From Xenopus tropicalis (Eukaryota; Chordata; Amphibia; Anura; Pipidae), in contig NC_030677.2 of NCBI RefSeq assembly GCF_000004195.4, forward strand, positions 101,956,829 through 102,020,828: a DNA stretch of 64,000 nt, given 5' to 3'. A program made the position numbers and the translations under genes. Below the pieces are notes generated by a model, which was not told the origin of the DNA, did no database searches, and saw nothing but the letters and a program-made list of their open reading frames with translations. This document shows positions 11,796 to 23,800 of the stretch, in pieces. Position 1 is the stretch's first letter; every line of letters begins with the position of its first letter.

Positions 11796-12236
11796 CAGGA
11801 AATAACACTTACTGGATATACTTGCTGGATATAACTTGTGTAGTGCTGCATTCATCAACCGAGAGATGAGAAATTAACTGAAATTTTAGGTGATAAAGTA
11901 TGTGTTCTCCCACATTAGCTTGGCAGAATATCTGTTCTCTAAAAGACACAAACATTAAGCACAGGCACAGCCCAGTCACCTGATGGCAGCCTGACAGGTT
12001 TAGGAAGAGTTAAAAACAGACTAAGAAGAAATATCTTTAATATGTTCTGCAAAAGAAAATCTGTAACTGTCTGTTTAAATGACAAATTTGCAGAAGTTGA
12101 GATGGTTTGTGAATATGGTGGGAAATCTGATAAATCTACTTCCACTTTTATTTTCTTTCAGTATCACCACTTTTGTGATTTCCCCCATGAAGTTGATATT
12201 ATGCAGTAGTCCATCACTATGCTTAGTGTTTTTTTA

Positions 12237-12499
12237 TTAGGGATGCACCGAACCTACTTTTTTGGGTTCGGCCGAACCCACCCCGACGGATTCTGCCGAA
12301 TCCCAAACCGAATCATAACTAATTACAACGGGGAAGGGTCAAAAATTGCCGCACGCAGCAACATTTCCCCCCCCCTACCATTTAACTCTTCTGAATGCTA
12401 ATTAGGATATGATAATTTATGCTAATTCGAATTTGGTTCGGCTGGGACCGTGGGTTCGGCTGAAACCGAATCCTTCAAAAAAAAGGCTGTGCATCCCTT
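12237..12499. repeat. MITE family F, copy 1
   Basis: Starts ttagggatgcaccgaacc and ends with its partner aaggctgtgcatccc. Internal ggttcggccgaaccc and gattctgccgaatcc form further short stems. A second copy is at 60615. Confidence 0.8.
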
Positions 12500-13195
12500 T
12501 TTTTATACCTAAGAAGAGTCCACGTGGTCTCACCTATGGAGATTCCTACTTCATGCAGCCAAATAAATGTCCTGCCTGACACAGGTACGGCATAGTATAC
12601 TTTATTTAGCAGAGTAGTGTTCCAAAGTTCTGTCAGGGTTGCAACCCTTATTAAAAGGTGTGGCTAAAGCCCTGCATCAGTACTGGCACGATTTCGGGAA
12701 AACTTGGTCTTTCACCAATGAAACCGGTGTTATCTGGACTATCCATCTTCAATACTTTAGCTTTTGCTATGAAATAAGTCTTTGGATTAGCAGATGTCAC
12801 ACATAATAAAAGTTTTGCAGGCTTGGGCTCAGCACATGCACATTGTGATCATTTTAGGCAAGTGCATGCCCATAATTAAATAGGTTGCCATAATCATGAA
12901 GAAACAAATAACTTTTTTGAAGTGGCGTAAATTGATGGCACTGGGCCCCCTGCAAAAAAAATCTTTGTAGGGGTCCAGCGCACATACTCCCCACTGACCT
13001 GCTACCTGCCCACCTTCTTGGCTGGCCTGCTTTCAGGTAGGAGAGCGGTTGGCTTGGGAGCGGGGTTTTCTATACAACTGTAGAGGGATCAGACCCTGTG
13101 GGGACCCCTGAGGCCACTGGGTCTGCTCCCTCTATAGTTATGTTACTAATTTTCAGGTAAACAAATAGAGTGATTGATTAGGGAGTGTTCTCTTT

Positions 13196-13467
13196 AGGGC
13201 TGTGACAGACAGGGAGATTAGTCGCCGCGCGACAAATCTCCCTTGTCGCGTGCGACTAATCTCCCCAATATGCCATCCCACTGGCTAAAATGTAAATCGC
13301 TGGTGGGATGGCATACGTGGCGCGGCGATTTGACGAAACTTCAGCGATTTTGGCGCTGCGTATGCTATCCCACTGGCGATTTACATTCTAGCCAGTGGGA
13401 TGGCATATCGGGGAGATTAGTCGCCCGCGACAAGGGCGACTAATCTCCCCATCTGTCACAGCCCTTA
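13196..13467. repeat. MITE family A, copy 2
   Basis: Ends agggctgtgacagacagggag and the complement ctccccatctgtcacagccct. The internal gggatggcatacgtggcg and its mirror flank a central cggcgattt segment. Full-length palindromic copy. Confidence 0.8.
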
Positions 13468-14693
13468 GAATAGCAATGATTAAAAATAAAAAAATTGTTG
13501 GAGAACTTTGTATAAAATACTTGCAAAAAAAAGCTTTAGCTCCTAGTTGTTGCTCTGTGCTGCAACCAAATACAATTGTAGAAATGGGTATCAAATGGGT
13601 ACCAACACTTGATAAAGGGTACTGACCCGAAACATATGGTGTTACCACTACCCATAATAAATGTTTTGCAGCAAACCTGCTGAAGCTATTTTCCTATTTT
13701 TTGGATTTCTACAATAGCAATGATTAGTGGGGCTTTCCTTATCCTTTACCTGCCATGTTTATCCATGCAAATAACCTTAGAATCCATGCTCACTGTATAA
13801 GATAAGAGATGTGGAATAAGTGGAATAAAATAAGAGATTCTATAAGTCATTGCACTTTAAGTGATCAAGAGAACACATACAGTATGGCAATCCATGACAA
13901 TGTATGACATCAGTGTTACTTCTACAATAGCAGATATATGTTTGTATGTGATCCCTTTGCTACACTTACAATGTAATGCTAATTCTTTTTTAAATTCTGA
14001 GATAATGTGTTCTGCTTCTGCTGCCTGTACCAGTGTTCCCTGTGTTTCTAGGTGTCCTAAAAACCTCTTCATTTGAGATTCTAATGGTATACTGCAATGT
14101 GAATCCTACCTACCTTCCACATGCATGCATGGCCATGTGGGTGAAAGTTGCAGGGCCATATTGCCAACCAGCTGTATTGTGTGTAAGTTTTTTTTTTTTA
14201 TGAAAAAAGAAGCCTTCCTTTACTTGTTAGACAATGTTGGACATGTATGACCCAGTTTTAATTGCCATCGTATTTGGCAGCTTACTAGCCCACGTATGGT
14301 GCAAACACCAGTGTCTCCTCACATGTAGCCTGAGTTATCAATTAAGAAAGTTATCACGCCATCAGTTTTAATATAGATCCCCCCAAGTCGATTAACATAG
14401 TGCGCTGAAGTGTGGGTAGTATTGATTGTAGTTGCCTTTGCCACAACTAGCAAACATGGACTGATTGCACTCGATGAAAGTGAGCATTCACCTCCATAAT
14501 AAAAACATAATACCATATTATAAATATACTTTATGAGATAGTTATTCTTTGTCTTTGCAGTATTATTTTTAATTAGAGCAGACATTTTCAACTAGTTAAT
14601 AAATAATGTTTTATATATAAAAACAGAAAACCAATTCATGTTTCAAAGTTAAAACAGAGATTCTGTATCTTGCTCCATCGATGGCAGATTAGC

Positions 14694-14862
14694 TCAGCAG
14701 TTTTTTCTGTGCTTGGTGATTGACAGATATGGCAAACCAACTTGGAGGGATTTCAAAGGCCAGTACTGAACTTGTGGTTGACTCTCAGGAATCTCATACA
14801 TGGCATCAAAATAGGCAAAGAGGGTGTTGCTATACACAACTGTGATGCAAATAAAGACATGC
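14694..14862 (-). CDS. acer1: acer1 coding exon 6 and stop
   Basis: 169 bp. Completes W209, then H210-V and a last helix to [11 protein letters not shown], the conserved VGLPYL and a stop (TGA, 14696-14694). Acceptor TTTTTGCAG|GCATGTC. The end KHRKNC parallels human GDDKDC. Confidence 0.94.
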
Positions 14863-17800
14863 CTGCAAAAATGGATAGCAATATTCGTTAGGGAAGTGTA
14901 CAATATTATACACAAACCTGCGGCATGGGAAATCTGTTCTGCATATAACAGTTTAGTAAAATACAATCAGAGGAACATAGGAGTGAGATTCATAATAGTC
15001 TCTGGAATTTCATGTACTCAAAGGGCCCAAACAGCCCCCACCAGCCCAAAAAACAGTGACATGACAGTGTCTATGGCATCTTACAACAAAAGTTGCCATG
15101 TCCTAACAGACAGAAACCATTTGAACTCACTGGGGCTCATTTATTAACACTGGGCAAATTTGCCCATAGGCAGCAACCAATCAGTGGTTGTCTTTTTCAG
15201 CCAGCTGCATGTAGAACAACAAATGCAACAATTTCATTGGTTGCCATTGGTTACTGCCCACTGGCATATTTGGCCAGTGTTGACAAATGACCCCTATGTC
15301 TTCCTTGCTTTTTATACTATATGACCACTATGTCTTCCTTGCTTTTTATACTAAGCCACTGGTTTTGCAATTATGCTTGATGCCAATGTTATTAGCAGGG
15401 AAGAAAGATTGGAATTGCCTGTGTTTTTTTCCAGAAAAAATAGCAACCTTATATGCCACAAAGACACATATCCAGATAAGTGAGTCTTAATGTCATATCT
15501 CGTTTTGTTTATGTTTATAGTGATTGACAAGCATTCTAAATATATTCATATATGTGCATGTGAATATATGCCTTTTTTATATAAGCATACTGTACTTTTT
15601 GCATTTGTTTCCACTCCATTAATTAGCCTGTATTAGTATAGGTTTGTTGAAATCATCAGGTATGTACTGTATATACTTGTATATAGATAATGCTACTAAA
15701 CAGCCATTGATTGTATTGTGCCCTTTAGGCAGCAAAATCACATGGAAATCAAAAGGTAAGGAAGCTGACCCATTTTATATTTTTCCCAGAATTAAACCAC
15801 CTGACAATTTGAGAATAACTATAAATCTATCACATTATGGAATGATATGACAAGCTATATAGGCTACACTCTTCTCTCATAGGCTGAATAGTTCCTTATC
15901 TATCCAGGTTCAGTTTTACATCATCTCGAACCCTTACCAGATACTGTGTAAATAACAGAAGTTTATCCTTCTCCAGAAGCTACAGAAGAGACGGTCACTC
16001 AGCCAGCAGGAAATTGCTACTATCCACAGGCAAACGGAAACAAAGGCCAAATGAAGGATCCTGTGATTAGAACACCTAAGTAAAAAACAGGGGAAATCTA
16101 ATTAATACTCTTGTATGTTTCCCAGGGACACAACTCATTCTATAGTCATTCTGTAAAGCTCATTTTGTACTTAAGTGGTGGCTTTAGGGGTTAGGGTTGT
16201 AATTTAAAAGGTCAATAGAATTTGGCAGTAAACTGTTTTGCTCACTGTCTAAAAAGAATGCAAATGGCTTGCATTCTTACATGTGTATTGTAAAAGGAAG
16301 TCTGGCCCTATTTCAAAAGCAGCTACACCAGTGTGGGTGATTTGTCATTTGATGTCATTTGATTCATGCCATCCAAAAATTCAAATTGTATGTATTCTAT
16401 ATCTAGTAATATTTACATGGTCATGGAACTCCTTAGTGACTTATATTATCATTATTTAATAGACCCCCTATTATATAATTATATTATAAGTCACTAAGGA
16501 ATTCCATGACCATGTAAAGGTCATGTAATATAAATAATATTATTTATTATAATACACAAGTTAAAATACAATGGGGGTACAATATTTACTATATACATTT
16601 ATTAGAAAGATGCACATACTTGAGGTTTAGATGGGAGATGTGGGGTCTTAAAGGCATGTATCAAGATCATATCTGTAGGACTTACTTCCTTATCTCCTTT
16701 ACTACTATATACAGTATGTGGAAGGTTATGCAGTTTAAAGCATAGGCATTAACTACTGGCTTCACAAATGACAGCATTGTACTGATTGCAGCCAGAGTGA
16801 AAATAACTGTTCCAAAATGACTCCTGCAACAGAAGGAAAAGTTGTTGAAAACACAGATATATTATTATTATTGCATATCAATAAAACAAATATCTATCAA
16901 GTTTAACCTTGTTCTTACATAAACCTTATTCACTCACTGACTATTCAGAGAAAAACGTCCACTACTACCAATTGTGGCCTCATAGAGTATTTTTTTTTAT
17001 ACAGGGGTCAGTGACCCCCATTTGAAAATCAGAAGAAGAAAGCTAATAATTCATAAACTATAAAAAAGGAAAAATGAAGACCAATTGAAAAGTTGATTAG
17101 ACTTAGCCATTCTATAACATACTAAAAGTTAACTTAAAGGTGAACCATCCCTTTAACCACATTATCCAGAAAGCTCAGAATTGCAGAAAGGTATATTTCC
17201 ATACAGTTTATTTCATGTTTAAAATTTTTTAGCAGACTCAAGATATAGTGATCCATATTATGCAAAGATCCTTTATCTAGAAAACTTCTGGTCCTGAGCA
17301 TTCTGAATAATAGATCCCATACCTGTATTAGGTTTTAGGGCTATGGCACAAGTGTTTTGACAGTTGCAGTGCACTCTCTGGAGTTTATATATGAACTCAT
17401 GGCAACCTTTGAAATGCTTGTTTTCATTGTTTTACTTGCAGCTATAACTGCTTGGTTTCCATGGGTTACTGCCCAGGTGCAAATTGAAGTGTTAGTAATG
17501 AGTCCCATAAAGGGCCACAGCTAACTAAACACCCTTTGTTGCCTATGACTTCCACAGAATTAGCACCTTTGTACCATGTATAACCTTTTTTGCCAAGTCA
17601 TACTTGATATTTAAAAACACATTTTGTTTAAAAACACTAGATCAGGCCCAGACTGGCAATCAGTGGATTCTGGCAAATGGCAGAGGGGCTGCTGTATTAT
17701 GACACAGACAGTCACAATTTATTGGGCCAATGGAGGGCTGTTTGGGCACCTGTGTACTTTAAACAGCAGGGCTTATTTTGAATCTCTGTCGGTACCTGCA

Positions 17801-20800
17801 CTAGACTGCTTTGTTTAAATGAAGTCTACAGCAAGTGTAAGCAATATGGAAGTGCCCAGTCATATTCAGAGGTATTGTTCTTTGCTATGCATTTAAAGGC
17901 TTCATATTACTCTCTTCTTGATCTCTGCATAGCTTTATAGATACTTAGTGAGATCTACCTTGTTGTTTGTCTATGATAGGTTATTTTCAGGGATCCTTTA
18001 TAGAACACCATTAGCATCTTTCCCTCTCACCACAAAAGGGACCTATAAAGCTCTGCATTTTTGGAACTCTAACAAGAGTCACAGGCGGGCCTTCAGATGC
18101 TGTCCCACCTCGGTCCCTGTGCCTGCCAACTGGAGCTTCAGCGTGGGTTGAGGGGGGGTCACATCACTAGCGCAGGGGGCAATTGCACTTTCTGAACTAG
18201 AAGAGCCGAATTTACGATGCGGCAGGGCCCCTGCATGTTAACTGCAAATGAAGTGCCTTCGTTTGCTTAGCAATGCTCTGAACAATGTTGTACCTAAAAA
18301 CTACGGAAGAGCAAATTTATGACTTTTAATCTCATAATTACGACTTAAAAAAGTCAAAATTATGACTTTTAATCTCATAATTAAGATTTTTTTTTTTGGT
18401 GGACCTAGTGCTCTCCCGTAAAAAACAAATGCTACAGACAGTCACTTTTTTTTTTTTAGGCCTATGGAGGGCTGCTTGGGCCTCTGTGTATTGAAATGTC
18501 AGGGCCCATTGTGAACCTCAAGTCCATATCTGAAAGGGTGCTTGAACCCAAAAAGTTTGAAAACCACTTACTTATGCACATGCAATCTAATGCAATGTCA
18601 TCCATGAAATTAACCTCTAGGTGGCAATAGTGCCTAATTCCCACTACTTGGAAAGTGTTGCTGCAATGTATTAGTGTAGTTTCACCCTAAGGGGCTCATT
18701 TATCAAAGTATGATCGCTTGCGAACAAAAAAAAATCGTAATTTTTTTAAAGTTTTAGTACTGTGCGTATTTTTTGCGACTTTTTCATACTATGCGACAAA
18801 ATCGTATTTGTTGTGCCGAGTACAAAGTTTTTGGATTCATTCAAGCTTCGGTATCATGACTTTCCTTTGGCCAGGTTGGAGCTGCAGAGTGCAATTGAGT
18901 CCTATAATTCCATAATTCAGATCTACCTTAAATTTACTAAAATAATTATTTAAACAGTAATTAAGCCCAAAAGGATTGTTTTGGCTCCAATAAGGATTAA
19001 TTATATCTTAGTTGGGATAAAGTAAAAGGTACTGTTTTATTATTACAGAGAAAAAGGAAACCATTTTTAAAAATGTGAATTATTTGATTAAAATGGAGTC
19101 TATGGGAGATAGCCTTTCTGTAATTCAGAACTTTCTGGATAATGGGTTTCTGAATAAATGAATTCAGTTTTCATTCATATTAGAGAGCTGTAGTGAGAAG
19201 GCCAAATACTGCACTATATTTGTAAAACATGCAGCATTCCTGTCAGGGCCACATAGCCTTTTGTCAGGAATTAGGAGGAACCTTGACACTGGACACCAAT
19301 TCAGAGTCCAATAAGGTAGTAACAAAAGGGTTAAAGAGTCTCTAGGTAAGTATTCAAACTGAACTATTACGGTTGCAGCTATTTGTAGTGTGAACTGGTA
19401 GATAAGCAATAAACACAGCTTTTGCCTTTTATTTGCAGGAAACAACTATGTCTAGACTGAGAAACCCTACAGAGGGGAATGCAGCAGCAATAGCAGGTAA
19501 GACACAATATATTTGTGTTCCCAATATTTTCTGTTGGGAACACAAATTCATTGTGCATCCCAAGCCAGAAACTCATCCTCACCTGTTCTTTATGAAGTCT
19601 GGGAAACAGGGCCTTGGAAACCAGATAGAATAGCCTACCGCAATAACCCAAAGAATGGAGATCTCATCCAGCAACTGGCCCATGTAACTTAGAGTCATGT
19701 GATAGTACATAGAAAAAAGGCCTGAAAATAAAAAGCTGTAGTTACTAAGCATTTCTGTCAATATAGTAGCTTATAAGCTCAACCTTACACAACAGAAAGT
19801 ATAGGATCTTATTCATGTATTGAAAAAACACTGGGGTGAAATGGACATGTAGTATTTATTCAACAGGCAAATTTATTTTTTATTATTACAGCAACACATT
19901 AGTAGAGCTTAGTAAAGATTTAGAGAACCCAACTACCACACCAAAATTGATTTTTCAGTCACATAGAGCCCTTACGTACATTTTTTAGACCCAGACTTAT
20001 TTACGAACATAGGTGCTAAACTAAACAACTGCAGTTGCCAACAGCAACCAATCAGCAATTCATATTAAACAGTATAAAATGAAAGCAAAGATAGGTTGCT
20101 CCTGGCAACTGCACTAGTGCAATTTAGCTCCTATACTCATAAATGAACACTCAGAGGGCAAATGTGCATTCCTTGGCCACTTACCAACAGCAATAAACAT
20201 AAGCCATACAAGATGAACTGCCAGTGAGCGTGTGCAAGCATATGGGTGCAGCAGATACATCATCAGGGGGCCAACCAAAAGAAAGACAACATTACTGACC
20301 TGTATGGAGTGAGATAATGTTAAAAGATAAAGAGGATTTTGCAGAACACATAGCTACATAGTTTGTTTTAAAAAAAGAAAATAATCCATCACTTTTGACC
20401 CTTCCAAATGACCCTAAGTGCATATAGATGCCTATACGTATATAGACCTATTGATGCACCTTGGATACTATGCTTGTTGAAGAAGTCATCCAAGCCTTTC
20501 CTAAAGGCATTAATAGAACCTGCCATCACAACATTACCAGGCAGGGCATTCCACAACCTCATTGCTCTCACCATAAAAAATAATTGGAGCTGCTTCAAGT
20601 GAAAATTCAGTTCAAGTTTTTTCTATGGAAAAAGAAATTAGGGTTACCATATCACCACTTTAAAGAGAACTAAACCCTGAAAATGAATATAGCCTAAATG
20701 ACATATTTTATATACTGAACATACTACATCAGCCTAAAGTTTCAGGATCTCAATTGCAGCAATAATTGAGGATTTCAAAGTTTTCACAGGGGGTCACCAT

Positions 20801-23800
20801 CTTGTGTCTGTGACACTCACATGCTCTGTCTGCTATGAGCAGCTGTTGGGGTTGTTGCAAATTATCAAGCAGAAAATGAGGTTGGCCTGTCATATAAGTT
20901 GATACCACAGGGATGATTATTAAATTCTGATGCTAATTGGCCTGGTTTCTTATTTTGTGACATTCATATTCTATATATACAGTATATTGTGAGTCAGCCC
21001 CTAAGCTCAGGTAAGTGACAGCAGCACAGAACATGTGCAGGGAATCCGCAGAAAAGAAGATAGGGAGCTACTGGGGCATCTTTGGGGGCAGAGATCTTCC
21101 CTGCTAAGGGGCTGTGTTTGCCTTGGGCTGGTACAGAAGCCGGACAACATTTCTGCCCCCCTTCTTCAGTTAGGCTTTATTTCTTTAGATGACAGACTGA
21201 ATACACATACTGCAAGTTGGTAGCCTGATTGCACACAGATTCTTGATCCTTGCATCCACCTTACAGCATGTATAAGTGTCCTCTATTAAAGAGGTGAGAT
21301 GGTAACCCTAAAGAAGATACCTGGCTTTCTTTCTAGAATGTGCTTTAATATAATTGTACCCTTTGCTTTCCTCCTCCCAGTTCCTACTCTCAGTCCCACA
21401 CTGTCTTCCTCCCAGTTCTTTATTGTCCTCCTCCCTGCCTTATGCAACTTAAATTATACAACTAAATAGGACAAACAAATCAAGAAAAGTTGGCTTTGTG
21501 TTATTCAGTCCCAAATTCTACATTGGCTGGAAAGCAAGTGTAATTCTAAGTAAATAAGCTTTTAAAATATAAAAAAAACAGCTTTAATTAATGAGGATAC
21601 CCTCCCTCTCCTACACCAGGTGGGGATTTGTCCTTACACTGTGTGCATAATAAATTACCCCAGGAAAGGGACAATTAGCAGGAAACTAGTATATCATGGG
21701 AGTCTGGTCTGGTGAGCTGCAGAATAAATCATTGGGATCACAATCTGGAACATGTGTTATGAGTAATCAGAGGGGCCCAGTGGATCCTCTGCCACCCCTT
21801 GTTGAAGAGGATAGGCTGAAGACAATTACAGTGGGCTTCATCCCCCTACCTATGCTTTAATGTTCTTACAGAGTGGTAATTGTTTTATAAACTCAACGTT
21901 ATTGTCCCCAGTGCATCCTAAGGGCACATTTTATTGGGGCAGGTGCCCTAAAACAAACCTCTTTCCTACCTTGCCTTACTTTTCAGGGGCTGTGAGGCCA
22001 TACGCTAGAAAATAGAGGTTAGTTTTGTATTTGTATGCTCAGTGGCGAATTAATGATATGTGGGACCCCTAGGCTATATTTTGCACAAGCCCCACTTCTA
22101 GGCTGTATCTGTAGACACAGATACAGAACAGACCACAGTTAGCAGGCAAAGAAAGGGTCCATGTAATCAGGGGGTCTCATCTAGCTATTTAAAAATATTA
22201 TTTCTAAGCTCTACTCTTCCGAATCTCTTTTACAAGCTTTGTGTGCGCAACTCTCAGCTATCTAGAGGCAACAAGGCATAGAGAGCTAAGAGCTTGGGTG
22301 AACATGCACCTTGTAAATAAGGTAATAAGTAAAACAGATATGGAAGAGTAGAGCTGAAAAATAATATTTTTAAAAAACTAGATGGACCCCCCTGATCACA
22401 TGGGCCCTTAGGCTATAGCCTAGGTATGCCTAATGGTTAATCCGCCCATATGTATGCTTTGTAAAATGCTTCTCCTAGTTCTGGGTAGTCTATTCAGGAA
22501 GATCCATAAGCCCTCTTTAAAAGACATGTGCAAACACACATTAGATTTGTTTCTGCATCACCTGTAGTCTTTGGGAAACTGTGCCTGTGGGAAGGTGTAT
22601 ATTATAAGGTGGGATATTTAAACAAACAGCTAGGGCTTATGCATTAACAAGTTAATGTTTGTTCAGTAACAACCAATTAACAGTCAGAATTTTAAAGCGC
22701 CGCTTCAGTTTAAATAATGAAGTCAAACATTAGTTGCTATGGGCTACTAGGTGTGGTGCAACCTTTGCACCTGCTTTTGCACTCCCCATGAAGAATGTCC
22801 AACTATTGGTCTCTAGCTACAAACTACAATTAAAACCATGTAATAGGCAAAACATGCCAAGGGATGCAGGAAGTTGTAATTTAACCTCAGCTGCAAGGTA
22901 ACAGTTTGCATGGCTGGAAGGTCAAAGGTTGGACAAGTTCCTTTATATTCTGTATCATTACTACAGAGGGTAGCGATACAAAGTTGTTAGGATTAAGAAA
23001 CAGTGGCTGTACAATGGGGTGTGGGAGAAGGAAGCAAGATGGACAGGGTTCTAATCCTGAAATTTACAACAGCACTTATGGGACAGCTAGTTATGCTGAG
23101 GCCTATATTGCCCCAGGTCTCTCCTATACTAAGGATCTACTTACTGATTTGGAGCAGGAAAATGTATTTTCTTTACAGCATAGTCCAGTATGCTAGATGT
23201 AACACCCTGATACATCTAGCAACAGGTAAATAATACATCATTATTAAATAAGCTGTGGCATTACAATTAACAATTACAATTAACAGAGCTGCAGTAGTAA
23301 CTCAGATCTGCCCTTATACCTCCCTACTCATCATTGTGGCTTTCTATGTTTTTTCTGTTTCTCAATGGGCCTACTGGGCAGTTTACTTAAACAGTGCCCC
23401 TCTGCAAATGCATGGGCCACTGAAGCTGCTGAATCATCTTCAAATACGGGAAAGTGAGCAGTTGGTCAGAAGAGGTTTTTTTTATTGGAAAAGCTGCTGA
23501 ATGTGTGAAATTGTACAGCAGCTGTACTGTATTGGACTGGTGCTTAGTGTCAAATGATATCTACATGTTTATTTAGGCACAAGGTGGCCTTAGTGTCAGG
23601 GTTCCCCAGTGTCAATAGATACACTTGCTCACAATATGAAACTGGTGGCTTTGGATGCAAGTGCCTTTAATGAAGATAGTTGCAGGGAGTAAAGTGTCCT
23701 TATTTGTCTGGCACTTTGTATCACTCCTGGCTCTGTCTCCTTAAACTATTTTGCAAGCTAGCTAAACAGAACAGGAGGAGAACTGACTACTGATAGATTG

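Larger units (their letters stand above)
5650..14693. other. Intergenic region between mllt1 promoter and acer1 stop
   Basis: Nine kilobases without a supportable gene. They hold MITE copies Q, E, D, C, G (nested), L, F and A, listed separately. The unlisted stretches (7460-9310, 9582-10382, 12500-13195, 13470-14690) are AT-rich with short fragments that look repeat-derived, for example near 8053 (aacgtttcggcacagaaag), 12917-13140 and 13600-13690. None has a splice-bounded coding frame. The acer1 3' UTR must run into the right end; candidate ATTAAA signals exist on the minus strand near 14567 but I cannot choose one. Confidence 0.6.

Noticed and set aside
16055..16062. Nearer acceptor (CACAG|G) for acer1 exon 5
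   Set aside because: It keeps frame but deletes six residues that align with human ACER1; the upstream acceptor with a better pyrimidine tract gives a gap-free alignment.
19439..19497. Exon-like plus-strand segment with acceptor ttttatttgcag and donor gcaggtaag
   Set aside because: It encodes [20 protein letters not shown], which I do not recognise, has no partner exons on the plus strand, and lies opposite acer1. Left as a chance splice-site pair.
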